Numbered from the stretch's first letter, positions 41,820 through 51,720 are shown. The stretch is DNA of 64,000 nucleotides from Sporomusaceae bacterium FL31 (GCA_003990955.1 BIFV01000006.1:1-64000), one strand, 5' to 3'. The notes: generated by a model from the letters alone, not told the origin. Translations and numbers: made by a program.

Positions 41820-42101
41820 CTATTGACTGACAACTCGCACAAACTTAACTGCAAAACTGGCTTTGATAGCTGGTAAGAATCTCCCTATTAATATCGAACG
41901 GTACATTTCTTTTTTTGTTATCATCAGCAGATGATCATCAACTTTTCTTACTGAACTCAACGAGTTAATGTATTTCTCAAAGTCAGCCTCACCAATAGCT
42001 GTGCGTAACTGAAATAACGCTGCCGACAGCTGCGGGTCCTCCTGCGCAATCCGTTCTTCCAGCGGAGAGAATTGGACTGAGTATCGTGGTGTCGCCTCCA
42101 T
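41820..42101 (-). CDS. Small protein resembling a lone DnaA N-terminal domain
   Basis: 93 residues. After a charged N-terminal 30, the segment FEKYINSLSSVRKVDDHLLMITKKEMYRSILIGRFLPAI (in pieces at about 40-80) matches the helix-strand layout of DnaA domain I, the protein-contact domain of the replication initiator. No AAA or DNA-binding part follows. It could be a partner or inhibitor of replication proteins; the match is by eye and weak. The ATG at 42101 is about 8 nt after AAGGAG. Monocistronic, with its own terminator. Confidence 0.5.
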   Translation of the reverse strand: MEATPRYSVQFSPLEERIAQEDPQLSAALFQLRTAIGEADFEKYINSLSSVRKVDDHLLMITKKEMYRSILIGRFLPAIKASFAVKFVRVVSQ

Positions 42102-42161
42102 AGCTGCACTCCTTTCCCCGACCAGCTTTGCCGAGATTAACTGGTATGATCGATTTCCATC

Positions 42162-42920
42162 TTACAGCATGCTATTTAAAAAGGCCTGAGTACGGACTTG
42201 TTGGGGTGAGTTGAAAATCTGCTCTGGTGTTCCGGCCTCAACAATATCACCATCATCCATAAATATAACTCTCTGTGCCACTTCGCGGGCAAAAGCCATT
42301 TCATGAGTTACCACCAGCATGGTCATATGTTCCTGCGCAAGCTGGCGCATGGCCTTTAGAACATCTCCGGTCAGTTCCGGATCCAGTGCCGAAGTAGGTT
42401 CATCAAATAACATGATATCAGGCTGCATCGCCAAAGCTCTGGCAATTGCAACCCGCTGTTTCTGGCCTCCAGATAAGCGGGATGGGTAGCTGTCCTTTTT
42501 CTCAAAAAGGCCTACCTTACGAAGCAGTTCTTCAGCTTGGGGGATAATGACGTCTTTTTTAACCCCTTTAACGATCATTGGTGCTTCGATGACATTTTCG
42601 AGCACTGTCATATGAGGAAAAAGATTGAACTGCTGAAATACCATCCCCATCTTATGACAGATAGCTCTTGCCTGATCTTCCCTTACATAATGGCTTCGTC
42701 CATCGGAGCCCTCTTCAGCCAGAATCTCCCCCTCGATCTCAATGGTTCCCTGATCAAGGGTCTCTAATCTGTTTAAGCATCTGAGCAGCGTGCTTTTTCC
42801 TGAGCCGGAAGGGCCAATAATCGCAATGACTTCACCTTGATTCACTTCAAGATTAATGCCTTTGAGAACCTCCAGATGGTTAAAGCTTTTACGGATATTG
42901 GTTAATCGGATCATCGCCAT
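42162..42920 (-). CDS. Polar amino-acid ABC transporter ATPase
   Basis: 252-residue GlnQ/HisP-class ATPase. Walker [22 protein letters not shown] (first 20 residues quoted in parts), signature [16 protein letters not shown] and Walker [22 protein letters not shown] are intact. It lies 12 bp after the permease gene. Together with the permease and binding protein it imports a polar amino acid; the specificity cannot be read. Confidence 0.93.
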   Translation of the reverse strand: MAMIRLTNIRKSFNHLEVLKGINLEVNQGEVIAIIGPSGSGKSTLLRCLNRLETLDQGTIEIEGEILAEEGSDGRSHYVREDQARAICHKMGMVFQQFNLFPHMTVLENVIEAPMIVKGVKKDVIIPQAEELLRKVGLFEKKDSYPSRLSGGQKQRVAIARALAMQPDIMLFDEPTSALDPELTGDVLKAMRQLAQEHMTMLVVTHEMAFAREVAQRVIFMDDGDIVEAGTPEQIFNSPQQVRTQAFLNSML

Positions 42921-42932
42921 AACAGTTCACTC

Positions 42933-43583
42933 CTACTCATCATATGCGGCATAGCGCTTCTCAAGTTTATTAAAAATCCAAGTGAGCACCAAAGTCATCA
43001 CCAGGTAAAATACAGCGGCAACCATAAATGGGGTCATGTCGAAATCACGCTGCACAATGGTTCTGGCTGTTCTCAGCAAATCATTCATCGCCAACACATA
43101 GATGAGAGAAGTGTCTTTAACCAGGGTGATGGTCTCATTACTGACTGGCGGCAAAACCCGCTTGATCATCTGAGGAATAATAATCCGTTTCATAGTCTGC
43201 CCATAAGTCATGCCTAAGGCTTTCCCGGCTTCATACTGCCCCCGCTCAATGGATTGAATCCCTGCCCGGAATATTTCAGCAAAATAGGCAGCGTAATTGA
43301 ATACAAATGCTACTAAAGCTGCCGGAAAATCCGGCAGCTTAATCCCGATATAAGGGATAAGCGGTAACGCATAATAGACAAATAACAGCTGCAGCATGAG
43401 CGGTGTTCCCCGCATGAGCCAAATGTATACTTCGACCAGGAAACTTAAAGGCCGATATTTCGAGATCCGTGCCAATGCGACAATTAACCCTAGCGGCAAT
43501 GCAAGCACTAAGGTAATAAAAAACATCTGCAGGGTAACACTAGCTCCCTCCATCATTGGCTTAAGCATTGGAATGATATCCAT
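42933..43583 (-). CDS. Polar amino-acid ABC transporter permease
   Basis: 216-residue HisM/GlnP-type permease with five or six membrane segments. The EAA loop reads YEAGKALGMTYGQTMKRIIIPQ (about 128-148 in the family position), which contacts the ATPase. RGTPLMLQLLFVYY is the other family hallmark. Follows the binding-protein gene by 90 bp, which hold a stem-loop. Confidence 0.92.
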   Translation of the reverse strand: MDIIPMLKPMMEGASVTLQMFFITLVLALPLGLIVALARISKYRPLSFLVEVYIWLMRGTPLMLQLLFVYYALPLIPYIGIKLPDFPAALVAFVFNYAAYFAEIFRAGIQSIERGQYEAGKALGMTYGQTMKRIIIPQMIKRVLPPVSNETITLVKDTSLIYVLAMNDLLRTARTIVQRDFDMTPFMVAAVFYLVMTLVLTWIFNKLEKRYAAYDE

Positions 43584-43637
43584 AAATATTCTCCTATTCT
43601 TGATCTAAGACCCAGTTTTTCTTGCTAAACAGATTTG

Positions 43638-43670
43638 AAGGCTAATGGCAGACCACCATTAGCCTTTTTA
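43638..43670 (-). other. Intercistronic stem-loop between binding protein and permease genes
   Basis: AAGGCTAATGG (43638-43648) pairs with CCATTAGCCTT (43656-43666). The minus strand has no U-run after it, so it more likely stabilises the upstream mRNA, raising binding-protein output over the permease, than ends transcription. Confidence 0.55.
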
Positions 43671-43673
43671 ATC

Positions 43674-44456
43674 TTACCGAATAATATCAGCACCAAACCA
43701 TTGTTTTGATATTTTAGCCGAAGTTCCGTCCTTTTTCATTTCATCCAACACAGCTTGAACTTTATTGCGAAGCTCGGTATCTTCTTTTCTAAAACCGACT
43801 CCATAAATACCGACTTCACCGAGCGGCTGTTCGATCGCTACATATTTACCGGCTTCTTTGGACATATAATAACGGCCAAGAATTTCGTCGGTTACGACAG
43901 CGTCAACCCTGCCGGTTTTTAAATCCATAAAAGCTGCAATAAAGTCAGCATATTGTTTAAAGTCTTTTAAAGAGCTCTTCAATTTAGCATCCTTCAGTAC
44001 CACTTCTTCGCCAATGCTGGCTTGCTGAACACCCACTACTTTACCCGCCAGATCAGCGGCACTTTTAATCGGTGAACCGGCAAGTACAAAGATAAGCTGT
44101 TTACTCTCCATGTAAGGTTCACTAAACAATACATTCTTTTTGCGTTCTTCCGTGATGTTCATGCCATTCCATAAAGCATCAATCCGCTTGCCATTTAATT
44201 CAGCCTCTTTACTGCTCCAGTCAATCGCCTTAAACTCGACATCCATGCCCAGTCTTTTAGCTGCTTCTTTAGCCATATCGATATCAAAGCCAACAATATT
44301 ATTTTTTTCATCTCTAAAGCCCATTGGCGGGAAACTATCATCTAATCCGATCACAATCTTGTTCTTTGCCGGAGCTTTCGTTCCAGTGCTGCCACAGCCT
44401 GCCAATACCGCTCCAGCCATCATCACTAACATAATCAACGCAATTAGTTTTCTCAT
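43674..44456 (-). CDS. Polar amino-acid ABC substrate-binding lipoprotein
   Basis: 260-residue family-3 solute-binding protein. The lipoprotein signal MRKLIALIMLVMMAGAVLAG ends before Cys21. The mature part has GFDIDMAKEAAKRLGMDVEF, the arginine-containing family loop GMNITEERKK and VDAVVTDEILGRYYM. I take the ATG at 44456 because GGAGGATTTTTAC precedes it. First gene of the importer operon. Confidence 0.92.
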   Translation of the reverse strand: MRKLIALIMLVMMAGAVLAGCGSTGTKAPAKNKIVIGLDDSFPPMGFRDEKNNIVGFDIDMAKEAAKRLGMDVEFKAIDWSSKEAELNGKRIDALWNGMNITEERKKNVLFSEPYMESKQLIFVLAGSPIKSAADLAGKVVGVQQASIGEEVVLKDAKLKSSLKDFKQYADFIAAFMDLKTGRVDAVVTDEILGRYYMSKEAGKYVAIEQPLGEVGIYGVGFRKEDTELRNKVQAVLDEMKKDGTSAKISKQWFGADIIR

Positions 44457-44642
44457 GTAAAAATCCTCCACTCGCACACAAATTATCAATTCATGCTATT
44501 ATTTTACTTTAATACACTAAAACAAAAAAGCGTTAAATTAGTGCAATTATGAACCTTTAAAGCATATTTTTCTTTTAGTAGCTTATTCAAGCTCACTATT
44601 TTGCTTAATTTCATTTTCTTTATCAGAACATCATCACTAAAC

Positions 44643-44683
44643 AAAAAAGTCCACCAAACCATGAAGATTTGATGGGCTTTTTT
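44643..44683 (-). terminator. Terminator overlapping the lipase stop codon
   Basis: AAAAAAGCCCATCAAA and TTTGGTGGACTTTTTT form a stem with a mismatch on the minus strand, ending in T6. Confidence 0.7.
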
Positions 44684-45989
44684 ATCGATGTTGATCCCAC
44701 ACCAGCTGACCGCTATTGATGCCTTTCAAATTATGCACAAAAGCTTCCAGTGGAGTTAAATTATAGGTTCCGGTGGAAAAAACGGCCGTTTGTACCACTG
44801 CACCGCTGCTGACTTCATAGATAGTCTGACTCAGTGTAATGTAGTGCGTGTTCCGTGCTTGTTTAAGCTGAGTGACCTGTAACTCCGGGACAACGACCCA
44901 GCGATAGCCCAGTTGTCTGGCTTTTTCCCGCCAATTATCACTTTCGTTTGCAAGCGTGCAGCCTGGCATGATTCGCAAATATTCATCTCGCAATGCCTCT
45001 TGCATATACCAAAATTCTGCCTTTAGGGGCTCAGGCAAAGTATTCTTGAGCGGAGTAATATAGATATCGGTTTGGGATACAGCATTCTGGGCGCTTTGAC
45101 CCGCACTTTCCCTAAACTGCTGACGTTTGTCATAATAGTTTTTTAAGGCTAGATCAACATACTCAGTAATATTATGAGGACGATCCGTTGTCGGCGGCAT
45201 ATGCCATTTTATTTCCTTACCAAATTGCTCGTAACCTCCGACCAAGGTTTGCAGCACCCCAGTAACTGGGTCACCGGCAATGACAATTCTAGTCAATTGA
45301 AGAAATGGCTCATATTTAGCAGCAAAGGCGTGATTTCCCACAGCTGGCGCGCCGAAGGTAATGACTTCAATTTGCTCAGCATTGATACCCATATTGATAA
45401 GAGCAGCACCCGTTATCGTAGCCGCGGCTCCACCGAGGCTATGTCCTACAAGATACAGTTTACTGTCTTTATTATTTAATAGGATATCACTAAGTAACAG
45501 GGAGGTGCCTGTGTTATCCAGCACCTTAGCTTCTAACCCTGATTGGACAAACTCGAAAAAACCTTGATGAACTTTAGGCTCATTGGCTGCAATTCCCGCT
45601 TTAGCCGCATTAGCGGTGAGTTCGGCTAAGCTGCTGCCCGCAAAATAAACTTTATCGACCTTTAAGTTGCACTTGACATCGTCTGCATTTTCCGTGCCGA
45701 CAAACGCTAAAAAGTAGGTTTGCTTTCCATTGCCAAGATCTTTCTTTGCCAATAGAAACCGCGCCCCGTCTTGCCCAGCGTCTTGGACATAACGATCGAT
45801 TTCCCAGCCTTCTTCTTCCAGATAGTGCCTAGCCAAATTGCCGATCCGGTCATTATAGGCAGCAACGCTGATTCCTGCAGCAATATAGATTTTATAGGCT
45901 TCCTCATAGTCTTCTCCAGCATCGGCCTGGCCTACTACCGGTATGACCACCAACAAAATACTGAGTACTATAAGACATACTCGTTTCAT
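44682..45989 (-). CDS. Exported class-3 lipase family protein
   Basis: 435 residues with a signal peptide (MKRVCLIVLSILLVVIPVVG, cleavage near QADA). The alpha/beta-hydrolase nucleophile lies in LYLVGHSLGGAAATITGAAL (about 172-191), the GHSLGG form of lipase class 3; a following Asp (IAGDPVTG) and a later His (HNITEYV) complete a likely triad. The C-terminal 170 residues (about 290 on) form an extra domain of unknown role. I take the ATG at 45989, 5 nt after GGTGA. In a diderm it would act in the periplasm or outside. Confidence 0.8.
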   Translation of the reverse strand: MKRVCLIVLSILLVVIPVVGQADAGEDYEEAYKIYIAAGISVAAYNDRIGNLARHYLEEEGWEIDRYVQDAGQDGARFLLAKKDLGNGKQTYFLAFVGTENADDVKCNLKVDKVYFAGSSLAELTANAAKAGIAANEPKVHQGFFEFVQSGLEAKVLDNTGTSLLLSDILLNNKDSKLYLVGHSLGGAAATITGAALINMGINAEQIEVITFGAPAVGNHAFAAKYEPFLQLTRIVIAGDPVTGVLQTLVGGYEQFGKEIKWHMPPTTDRPHNITEYVDLALKNYYDKRQQFRESAGQSAQNAVSQTDIYITPLKNTLPEPLKAEFWYMQEALRDEYLRIMPGCTLANESDNWREKARQLGYRWVVVPELQVTQLKQARNTHYITLSQTIYEVSSGAVVQTAVFSTGTYNLTPLEAFVHNLKGINSGQLVWDQHR

Positions 45990-46199
45990 AATTGTCACCA
46001 TGTTTCTTTAGTAAAGTTACTGCGTTAGTTTTGAGTATAGCACCAAATTGATGCCATAGAAAGCTCTTAGTTAGTCTTAGGATAAAATTACCACCGATAA
46101 TCTTTTAATCCGCAAATATTTTCCGCTAAAATCCTGCGCTCCCGAATATATTTGATTACAGATTTTTTTATCCAAGTATCTGATAGGAGGGTCAAGCAC

Positions 46200-46760
46200 A
46201 TGGAATTTTACTGCCGGAACAATCCGCTTTATCATGCCTTTGAGATTGGCGAATGGACTTATGGCAGTCCAAAAATTATATCCTGGGGAGAAAACGCTAC
46301 CGTAAGAATTGGTAAATTTTGTTCGATTGCCGAAGGTGTAACCATATTATTAGGAGGCGAACATCGCTCCGATTGGGTAACAACCTATCCGTTCAACGCA
46401 TTATTTTCAGAAGCCAGTCATATCACCGGCCACCCCAAGACCAAAGGGAATGTTTTGATCGGCAATGATGTTTGGATTGCCACGGATGCTCTCATCCTGT
46501 CCGGTGTTACCATTCATGATGGAGCCATTATCGGAGCCCGTAGTGTTGTAAGCAAAGACGTCGCCCCTTATTCCATTGTTGCCGGCAATCCTGCCCGGCA
46601 TATTAAATACCGATTTGATGATCAAATGATTGCCCAGTTACTCGAAATAAAATGGTGGAACTGGCCGATAGAAAAAGTCAAAGAAGCCTTTCCGTTGTTA
46701 TTATCTAATAATTTGGGGTTATTTTTATCTAGATATGGTTCAAAACACCAGGAAGATTGA
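46200..46760 (+). CDS. CatB/Vat-type hexapeptide acetyltransferase
   Basis: 186-residue left-handed beta-helix acyltransferase. Hexapeptide repeats run from VRIGKFCSIAEGVTILLGGEH and VLIGNDVWIATDALILSGVT to IIGARSVVSKDVAPYSIVAG (each quoted in 20 or fewer), with the family end AGNPARHIKYRF. Members acetylate antibiotics (chloramphenicol, streptogramins) or sugars; the catalytic His is likely in GGEHRSDW. ATG at 46200, with GGAGG 9 nt upstream. Monocistronic with a terminator. Confidence 0.85.
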   Translation: MEFYCRNNPLYHAFEIGEWTYGSPKIISWGENATVRIGKFCSIAEGVTILLGGEHRSDWVTTYPFNALFSEASHITGHPKTKGNVLIGNDVWIATDALILSGVTIHDGAIIGARSVVSKDVAPYSIVAGNPARHIKYRFDDQMIAQLLEIKWWNWPIEKVKEAFPLLLSNNLGLFLSRYGSKHQED

Positions 46761-46802
46761 CGATTTAGAAACCATAAGTTATTCAAAACTTTTAACACCC
46801 GA

Positions 46803-46852
46803 GCAAAAAGAAGAATCATCCTTTGCCTGGTGCTCAGGATGATTCTTTTTTG
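46803..46852. terminator. Bidirectional terminator between acetyltransferase and livF
   Basis: AAGAATCATCC (46811-46821) pairs with GGATGATTCTT (46837-46847), with A and T runs outside. Confidence 0.85.
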
Positions 46853-46870
46853 GTTCGCATATGCGCTGAA

Positions 46871-47584
46871 TTAGCCTACTTTACGTCCGCCCAAATAGGC
46901 TTCCAAAACCTTTGGATCATTGGCTACCATGTTGGCCTCGCCATGTAAAACAATCCGGCCTGTTTCCATGACATAAGCATAATTGGCAATTTTAAGCGCC
47001 TGCCGTACATTTTGCTCCACCAACAGGATGGTCGTTCCATCGCTATTAATCTCCTGGATCACTTTAAAGATATCAGCCACAACCAGCGGCGCAAGTCCCA
47101 TGGACGGTTCATCCAAGAGCAGCAGTTTAGGCCGGGCCATCAAAGCTCTGCCAATGGCCAGCATTTGCTGTTGTCCGCCCGAAAGCGTTCCGCCTAGTTG
47201 CTGGATACGTTCTTCCAAGATAGGAAAGCGTTGAAATACTTTTTTCAAATCACTGTGAACGCCCTGATCCTTTCGCAGATAAGCGCCCATTTCCAGATTT
47301 TCTAACACCGTCATCTGAGCCAAAATACTACGCCCTTCCGGCACAAGCGAAATACCTTTACTCACAACCTGATGGACTTGCAAGCCCGTGATGGCCTGAT
47401 TTTGAAACACAACCTGCCCGGCACTAGGCTGCACCAGCCCCATAATCGTTTTCATAGTCGTCGTTTTTCCAGCACCATTTGCGCCAATTAAGGACACAAT
47501 CGATCCTTCAGGAACAGAAAGATCAATCGCTTTCAATGCTGTAATATGGCCATAACCAGCAACCAGTTGCTTAATTTGCAGCAT
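46871..47584 (-). CDS. livF: Branched-chain amino-acid ABC transporter ATPase LivF
   Basis: 237-residue ATPase with Walker A SLIGANGAGKTTTMKTIMG, signature TLSGGQQQMLAIGRAL (QQQM typical of LivF) and Walker B LLLLDEPSMGLAPLVV. The start codon overlaps the livG stop by one base (TAATG). Last gene of livJHMGF. Confidence 0.95.
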   Translation of the reverse strand: MLQIKQLVAGYGHITALKAIDLSVPEGSIVSLIGANGAGKTTTMKTIMGLVQPSAGQVVFQNQAITGLQVHQVVSKGISLVPEGRSILAQMTVLENLEMGAYLRKDQGVHSDLKKVFQRFPILEERIQQLGGTLSGGQQQMLAIGRALMARPKLLLLDEPSMGLAPLVVADIFKVIQEINSDGTTILLVEQNVRQALKIANYAYVMETGRIVLHGEANMVANDPKVLEAYLGGRKVG

Positions 47585-48345
47585 TAGGCATCCTCCTTCC
47601 CTAAATAGGCCTCAATAACGGCCGGATTGGCCTGAATGCTTGACGGAATACCTTCCGCTATTTTTTGACCGAAATTTAATACAACAATCCGGTCGCAAAT
47701 GGTCATCATCAACTGAATATCATGCTCGATTAGAATGACAGCCTTATCCAACTGACGAATCTTGCCAATAAGCACCTTCAAGTCATCGGTCTCACTTTCG
47801 TTCATACCAGCAGCCGGTTCGTCCAGCAAAATGACTTGGGGGTCGGCTGCCAGGGCACGGGCAATTTCCAACCGCCTTTGCTTGCCATAAGGCAAAGCGC
47901 CAGCCAGCGCCTCCCGCTCATCCGCAACTCCGGTAAGTTCCAGCATAGCTTCGGCCTTCTCTCGAATCAGCCTTTCTTCACTGCGCTGACTACTCGTACG
48001 CCACAAGCCTTGCCAAAGACCGGCTTTGCTCCGGCAGTGAGCACCAACCATCACATTCTCAATAACCGATAAATTGCCAAACAAGCGGATATTTTGAAAG
48101 GTTCGGGCAATTCCCATTTCAGTAATCTTATGCGGTTTAACCCCAACAATAGATTGTTCCTGAAAAACGATATCACCTGTGCTTGGCGTCATCACTCCAG
48201 TAATCAAATTAAAAAGAGTGGTCTTTCCAGCCCCATTCGGTCCGATAACTCCGAGAATTTCGCCGCCCTGAACCTGAAAGCTAATACCGGACAAGGCGGC
48301 CAGACCGCCAAAATTCTTACTAACTTTATTCAGTTCTAACTTCAT
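47584..48345 (-). CDS. livG: Branched-chain amino-acid ABC transporter ATPase LivG
   Basis: 253-residue ATPase. Walker A GVIGPNGAGKTTLFNLITGV, the LivG-specific GIARTFQNIRLFGNLSVIENVMVG, degenerate signature ALPYGKQRRLEIARAL and Walker B VILLDEPAAGMNESE are seen. Its 5' end overlaps livM by 4 bp. Confidence 0.95.
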   Translation of the reverse strand: MKLELNKVSKNFGGLAALSGISFQVQGGEILGVIGPNGAGKTTLFNLITGVMTPSTGDIVFQEQSIVGVKPHKITEMGIARTFQNIRLFGNLSVIENVMVGAHCRSKAGLWQGLWRTSSQRSEERLIREKAEAMLELTGVADEREALAGALPYGKQRRLEIARALAADPQVILLDEPAAGMNESETDDLKVLIGKIRQLDKAVILIEHDIQLMMTICDRIVVLNFGQKIAEGIPSSIQANPAVIEAYLGKEDA

Positions 48346-49313
48346 CCTGCCGACCTCCTTGCCTTCTCAGACTGACCAGCGGCTGGAAGCAATTTTGACT
48401 GCCAAAAGCGCAGTGTTTCCTCACTGATAAGACCCTGCGGCCGAAAAATCATCATAACCACCAGTATGCCACCATAAATCATTTCCCGATAATCGGCAAC
48501 TGCCCGTAATACCTCTGGCAGCAAGGTTAGTATTGTCGATCCCAAAATTGGACCCCAAATAACATTGCCGCCGCCCAAAACGGCAAACAGCAGGATTTCG
48601 ACCGCACGATGATAGGAAAAATCCTTAGGGCCGATATAAAACGTAACATGGGCTGCTAACCCTCCGGCAATTCCGGCAACAAAAGCACCAATAAAAAAAG
48701 CCATAAGTTTATAGCGGACTGTATCGACCCCTGTGACCTCAGCAGCATGTTCGTCATCCTTAATGGCGGCAAAGGCCCTCCCTAAACGGGAATGACGCAA
48801 ACGCAGCGCAAAAAATATCAAAAAGACCACCAGCAATGCCAGAAGAGCAATGACCGAAAGATTGCTAAGCTGCTGTACACTGATACCGCCTAATCCATTG
48901 CCTAACCCCATTGCAGACAGTTGTTTGCTTACTTGGGCACTCAACGAGGGTATCCCCGAAAGCCCTAACGCTCCATTGGTAATTTTCATATTTAAAATAA
49001 TGACCCGGACCACTTCACCGAATCCCAGTGTAGCAATCGCTAAATAAATGCCTTGCAGTCTGGTAGCCGGTATTCCAATGATGGCCGCCAACAGACAAGC
49101 AGCAAGCCCCCCTGCGGGAACAGCCAAGAATAACGGCAATCCAGCCTTCAATGTCAGCAGGGCTGAAGTGTAGGCACCGACACTCATAAACCCGGCATTG
49201 CCAAGCGACAGCTGCCCGGTGGCCAAGGTAAAATAGATACTGATCCCTAAGATGGCATTGATCAATATAAACATGGCAATTTGCAGATAGTACGGATTTA
49301 ACAATTGATCCAT
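48342..49313 (-). CDS. livM: Branched-chain amino-acid ABC permease LivM
   Basis: 323-residue permease with eight or more membrane segments. QLSLGNAGFMSVGAYTSALL and GRAFAAIKDDEHAAEVTGVD (the cytoplasmic loop contacting the ATPase) are LivM hallmarks. I take the ATG at 49313 (MDQLLNPYYLQIA), one base after the livH stop region and behind GGGAGGTCGG; the longer version would overlap livH. Confidence 0.94.
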   Translation of the reverse strand: MDQLLNPYYLQIAMFILINAILGISIYFTLATGQLSLGNAGFMSVGAYTSALLTLKAGLPLFLAVPAGGLAACLLAAIIGIPATRLQGIYLAIATLGFGEVVRVIILNMKITNGALGLSGIPSLSAQVSKQLSAMGLGNGLGGISVQQLSNLSVIALLALLVVFLIFFALRLRHSRLGRAFAAIKDDEHAAEVTGVDTVRYKLMAFFIGAFVAGIAGGLAAHVTFYIGPKDFSYHRAVEILLFAVLGGGNVIWGPILGSTILTLLPEVLRAVADYREMIYGGILVVMMIFRPQGLISEETLRFWQSKLLPAAGQSEKARRSAG

Positions 49314-49314
49314 T

Positions 49315-50202
49315 TTACCGACCTCCCTGTGCCGACCCGCCAAATAAGCCTTGAGGACGGATAAATAACAATACCATAATCAGACCAAAGGCAACAGCTT
49401 CACGATAAGACGATTCTCCGTATGCAACACTGAACACTTCAGCCACACCTAGAATCAAACCGCCAACCATGGCGCCGGTGATATTGCCTAAGCCGCCTAG
49501 AATGAGCACTGCCAGGCCTTTAAAGCCCATGGATATCCCCATGGTCGGCTCAACGGCATTAAAAGCTAAGCCGACCAGTACACCGGCAACCGCTCCTAAG
49601 CCTGATGCCAGCATGACGGTAACAACAATAACCTTGCTGGTATTAACACCAAGCAAACCGGCTGTCTCGATATTCTCAGCAGTAGCACGGATGGATTTTC
49701 CCATTTTGGTCTTAGCCAGCCAAAACCGTAAAGCAATCATGAGTCCAAAGGAAACAGCTAAAATGACAATTTGAATCATAGAGATTTTTAATGTTCCAAA
49801 TTCAAACAGCTGACCTGACAAAACGGGAGGAAAGGACTGGGCTTGCGGACCAAAGATCTTTAATGCCAGACTTTCTAGAAAGATTGAAACCCCAATGGTG
49901 CTAATGAGTGGTGCCAAATGGGATACTGCACGGCGGCGCAATGGCCGCAGTGCTATCCGTTCCAATAAATACCCCAGAATAGCTCCTGTAAGCATGGCTC
50001 CCGCCAATGCGGTTACAATGCCGACATTAAACTTCATCACAAGCATCAAGCCGACAAAAGCCCCGATCATGAAAATTTCGCCATGCGCCATGTTGACAAT
50101 ATTGAGTACGCCGAAAATTAAAGTATACCCTAAAGCGATGATTGCGTAAGTGCTGCCTAAAGTGAGGCCATTGACTACTTGTTGCAAAAACACGCCATTC
50201 AC
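49315..50202 (-). CDS. livH: Branched-chain amino-acid ABC permease LivH
   Basis: 295-residue permease. Starts QQVVNGLTLGSTYAIIALGY and carries VNMAHGEIFMIGAFVG, and the loop GKSIRATAENIETAGLLGVN of the family. ATG at 50202 after AAGAAAGGAGTGA. Works with LivM as a heterodimer. Confidence 0.95.
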   Translation of the reverse strand: MNGVFLQQVVNGLTLGSTYAIIALGYTLIFGVLNIVNMAHGEIFMIGAFVGLMLVMKFNVGIVTALAGAMLTGAILGYLLERIALRPLRRRAVSHLAPLISTIGVSIFLESLALKIFGPQAQSFPPVLSGQLFEFGTLKISMIQIVILAVSFGLMIALRFWLAKTKMGKSIRATAENIETAGLLGVNTSKVIVVTVMLASGLGAVAGVLVGLAFNAVEPTMGISMGFKGLAVLILGGLGNITGAMVGGLILGVAEVFSVAYGESSYREAVAFGLIMVLLFIRPQGLFGGSAQGGR

Positions 50203-50223
50203 TCCTTTCTTGAGCGCTTATCC

Positions 50224-51387
50224 TTATTTCAATTCAGTAAACTTCCCGTCTTTTACAATAAGAACCGTTACATCCATAGCTGGATTACGGTTAGCATCAA
50301 AAGCAAAATTACCGGTAACACCATGGAAATCTTTTACCGCAGCCAGGCTATCCCGCAGTTTTTTCGTATCATTCGTTGTGCCAGCTTTCTCTAGTGCATC
50401 AGCGATAATATAGAGTGCATCATAGGCTTGAGCAGCAAACTGATCTGGTTCTTTGTTATACTTGGCCTTATAAGCGGCAATAAAGTTCTTTACAGTTGCA
50501 TCATCTTTACCAGGATACCAGGGGCTTGCCACAATGGCTCCTTCAGCAGCATTTCCAGCAGCTTTGATCAGTTGTGGCGAATTAAAGCCGTTATTACCAA
50601 CAATCGGTACATTTAAGCCAATTTCGCGAGCTTTTTTAAGAATAAGTGCAGCTTCCTGATACAAGCCGGCCACCATGATAGCGTCTGGCTGAAGTGAGGC
50701 AATCTTGGTTAGCTGTGCTGAAAAATCAGTATCCTTATCCGCAAAAGTCTCTGTCGTTATGATCTCGATTCCATTTTCTTTAATGGCTTTTTCAAATGTC
50801 TTGTACCCCGATACCGCAAAATCATTGTTATTGGAGTACATCACAGCAACTTTCTTTAAACCGAATTTTTCTTTAGCCTTTTTTACTGCCGGGGGTATCG
50901 CCAACGACTCTGGCAATGAGTTGCGAAAAACGGTATTGCCGATATCAGTAATTCCTTCTGCAGTGGTGGATGTTCCCATGATAGGTACCCCTGCCTGGCT
51001 GGCAATCGGACCAACAGCAAACATCTCGCCGCTTAATGTCGGGCCGACAATAGCCACAACATGATCTTTATGAATCAGCTTATTGGCTGCATTAATGGCT
51101 TCATTTTTTTCGCCTTTGGAATCTTCGATAATGAGTTCAATTTTCACTTTACCTTTTGCATTGATTTCATCTCTAGCCAATTCCAGGCCTTGGCGAATGG
51201 CTTCACCATAAGCAGCGCCACCGCCGCTTAAATAAGATACGACCCCAATCTTAGCGGTTCCACCAGACTGCGAGCTTCCCTGAGTTGACGACGAACTACC
51301 ACCGCCACATCCGGTTGCTGCAATAGCGAATGTCATGGCTAACGCCGCTGCTCCTAATTTTTTAAATGATTTTGCAATAGTAAACAT
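50224..51387 (-). CDS. livJ: Branched-chain amino-acid ABC substrate-binding lipoprotein LivJ
   Basis: 387 residues. The lipoprotein signal FKKLGAAALAMTFAIAATGC precedes a Gly/Ser linker. The periplasmic domain begins AKIGVVSYLSGGGAAYGEAI with IVGPTLSGEMFAVGPIAS downstream, the Peripla_BP_6 fold. I chose the ATG at 51387 (MFTIAKSFKK) because CGGGAGGTAAGTCAA precedes it. First gene after the leucine T-box. Confidence 0.94.
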   Translation of the reverse strand: MFTIAKSFKKLGAAALAMTFAIAATGCGGGSSSSTQGSSQSGGTAKIGVVSYLSGGGAAYGEAIRQGLELARDEINAKGKVKIELIIEDSKGEKNEAINAANKLIHKDHVVAIVGPTLSGEMFAVGPIASQAGVPIMGTSTTAEGITDIGNTVFRNSLPESLAIPPAVKKAKEKFGLKKVAVMYSNNNDFAVSGYKTFEKAIKENGIEIITTETFADKDTDFSAQLTKIASLQPDAIMVAGLYQEAALILKKAREIGLNVPIVGNNGFNSPQLIKAAGNAAEGAIVASPWYPGKDDATVKNFIAAYKAKYNKEPDQFAAQAYDALYIIADALEKAGTTNDTKKLRDSLAAVKDFHGVTGNFAFDANRNPAMDVTVLIVKDGKFTELK

Positions 51388-51424
51388 TTGACTTACCTCC
51401 CGTTTCTTTTTTTGTTCTGCTGAT

Positions 51425-51720
51425 AAAAACAAAAGCCCCTACTGAACAGATCACTGCTCAGTAGGGGCGACGTTTCGCGGTACCACCCTACATTCTACTC
51501 GTACGCTCGGTTAACCGAACCTCCTCCGTAACGCGGAGTAGCGCTCCAACCTAATGTATACGCCATTTATTATGCAGTATACATTTCAGTCAAAGAGTTC
51601 CTGGGTGAGTTCGACAAGCAGCCTTTGCACCGACTTTCACCATCCGCCGGCTCTCTGAGCATTCAACTTGCTGTCTTTTTCCCAATCATTACTTTTGATG
51701 TACTAATTAATAAACTACTT
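51425..51720 (-). promoter_or_regulatory. T-box leader, leucine (CUC) specific, of livJHMGF
   Basis: T-box GTAGGGTGGTACCGCG (51490-51475) is followed by a terminator, stem GCCCCTACTGA (51435-51445 complement at 51458-51468) and a U-run. Distal stem I reads GCTCAGAGAGCCGGCGG and GGTGAAAGTCGG. On the 3' strand of the specifier loop GTCGAA-CUC-A-CCC puts CUC (Leu) in the specifier position. UGGU fits tRNA-Leu discriminator A. Uncharged tRNA-Leu should switch on importer synthesis. Confidence 0.88.
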
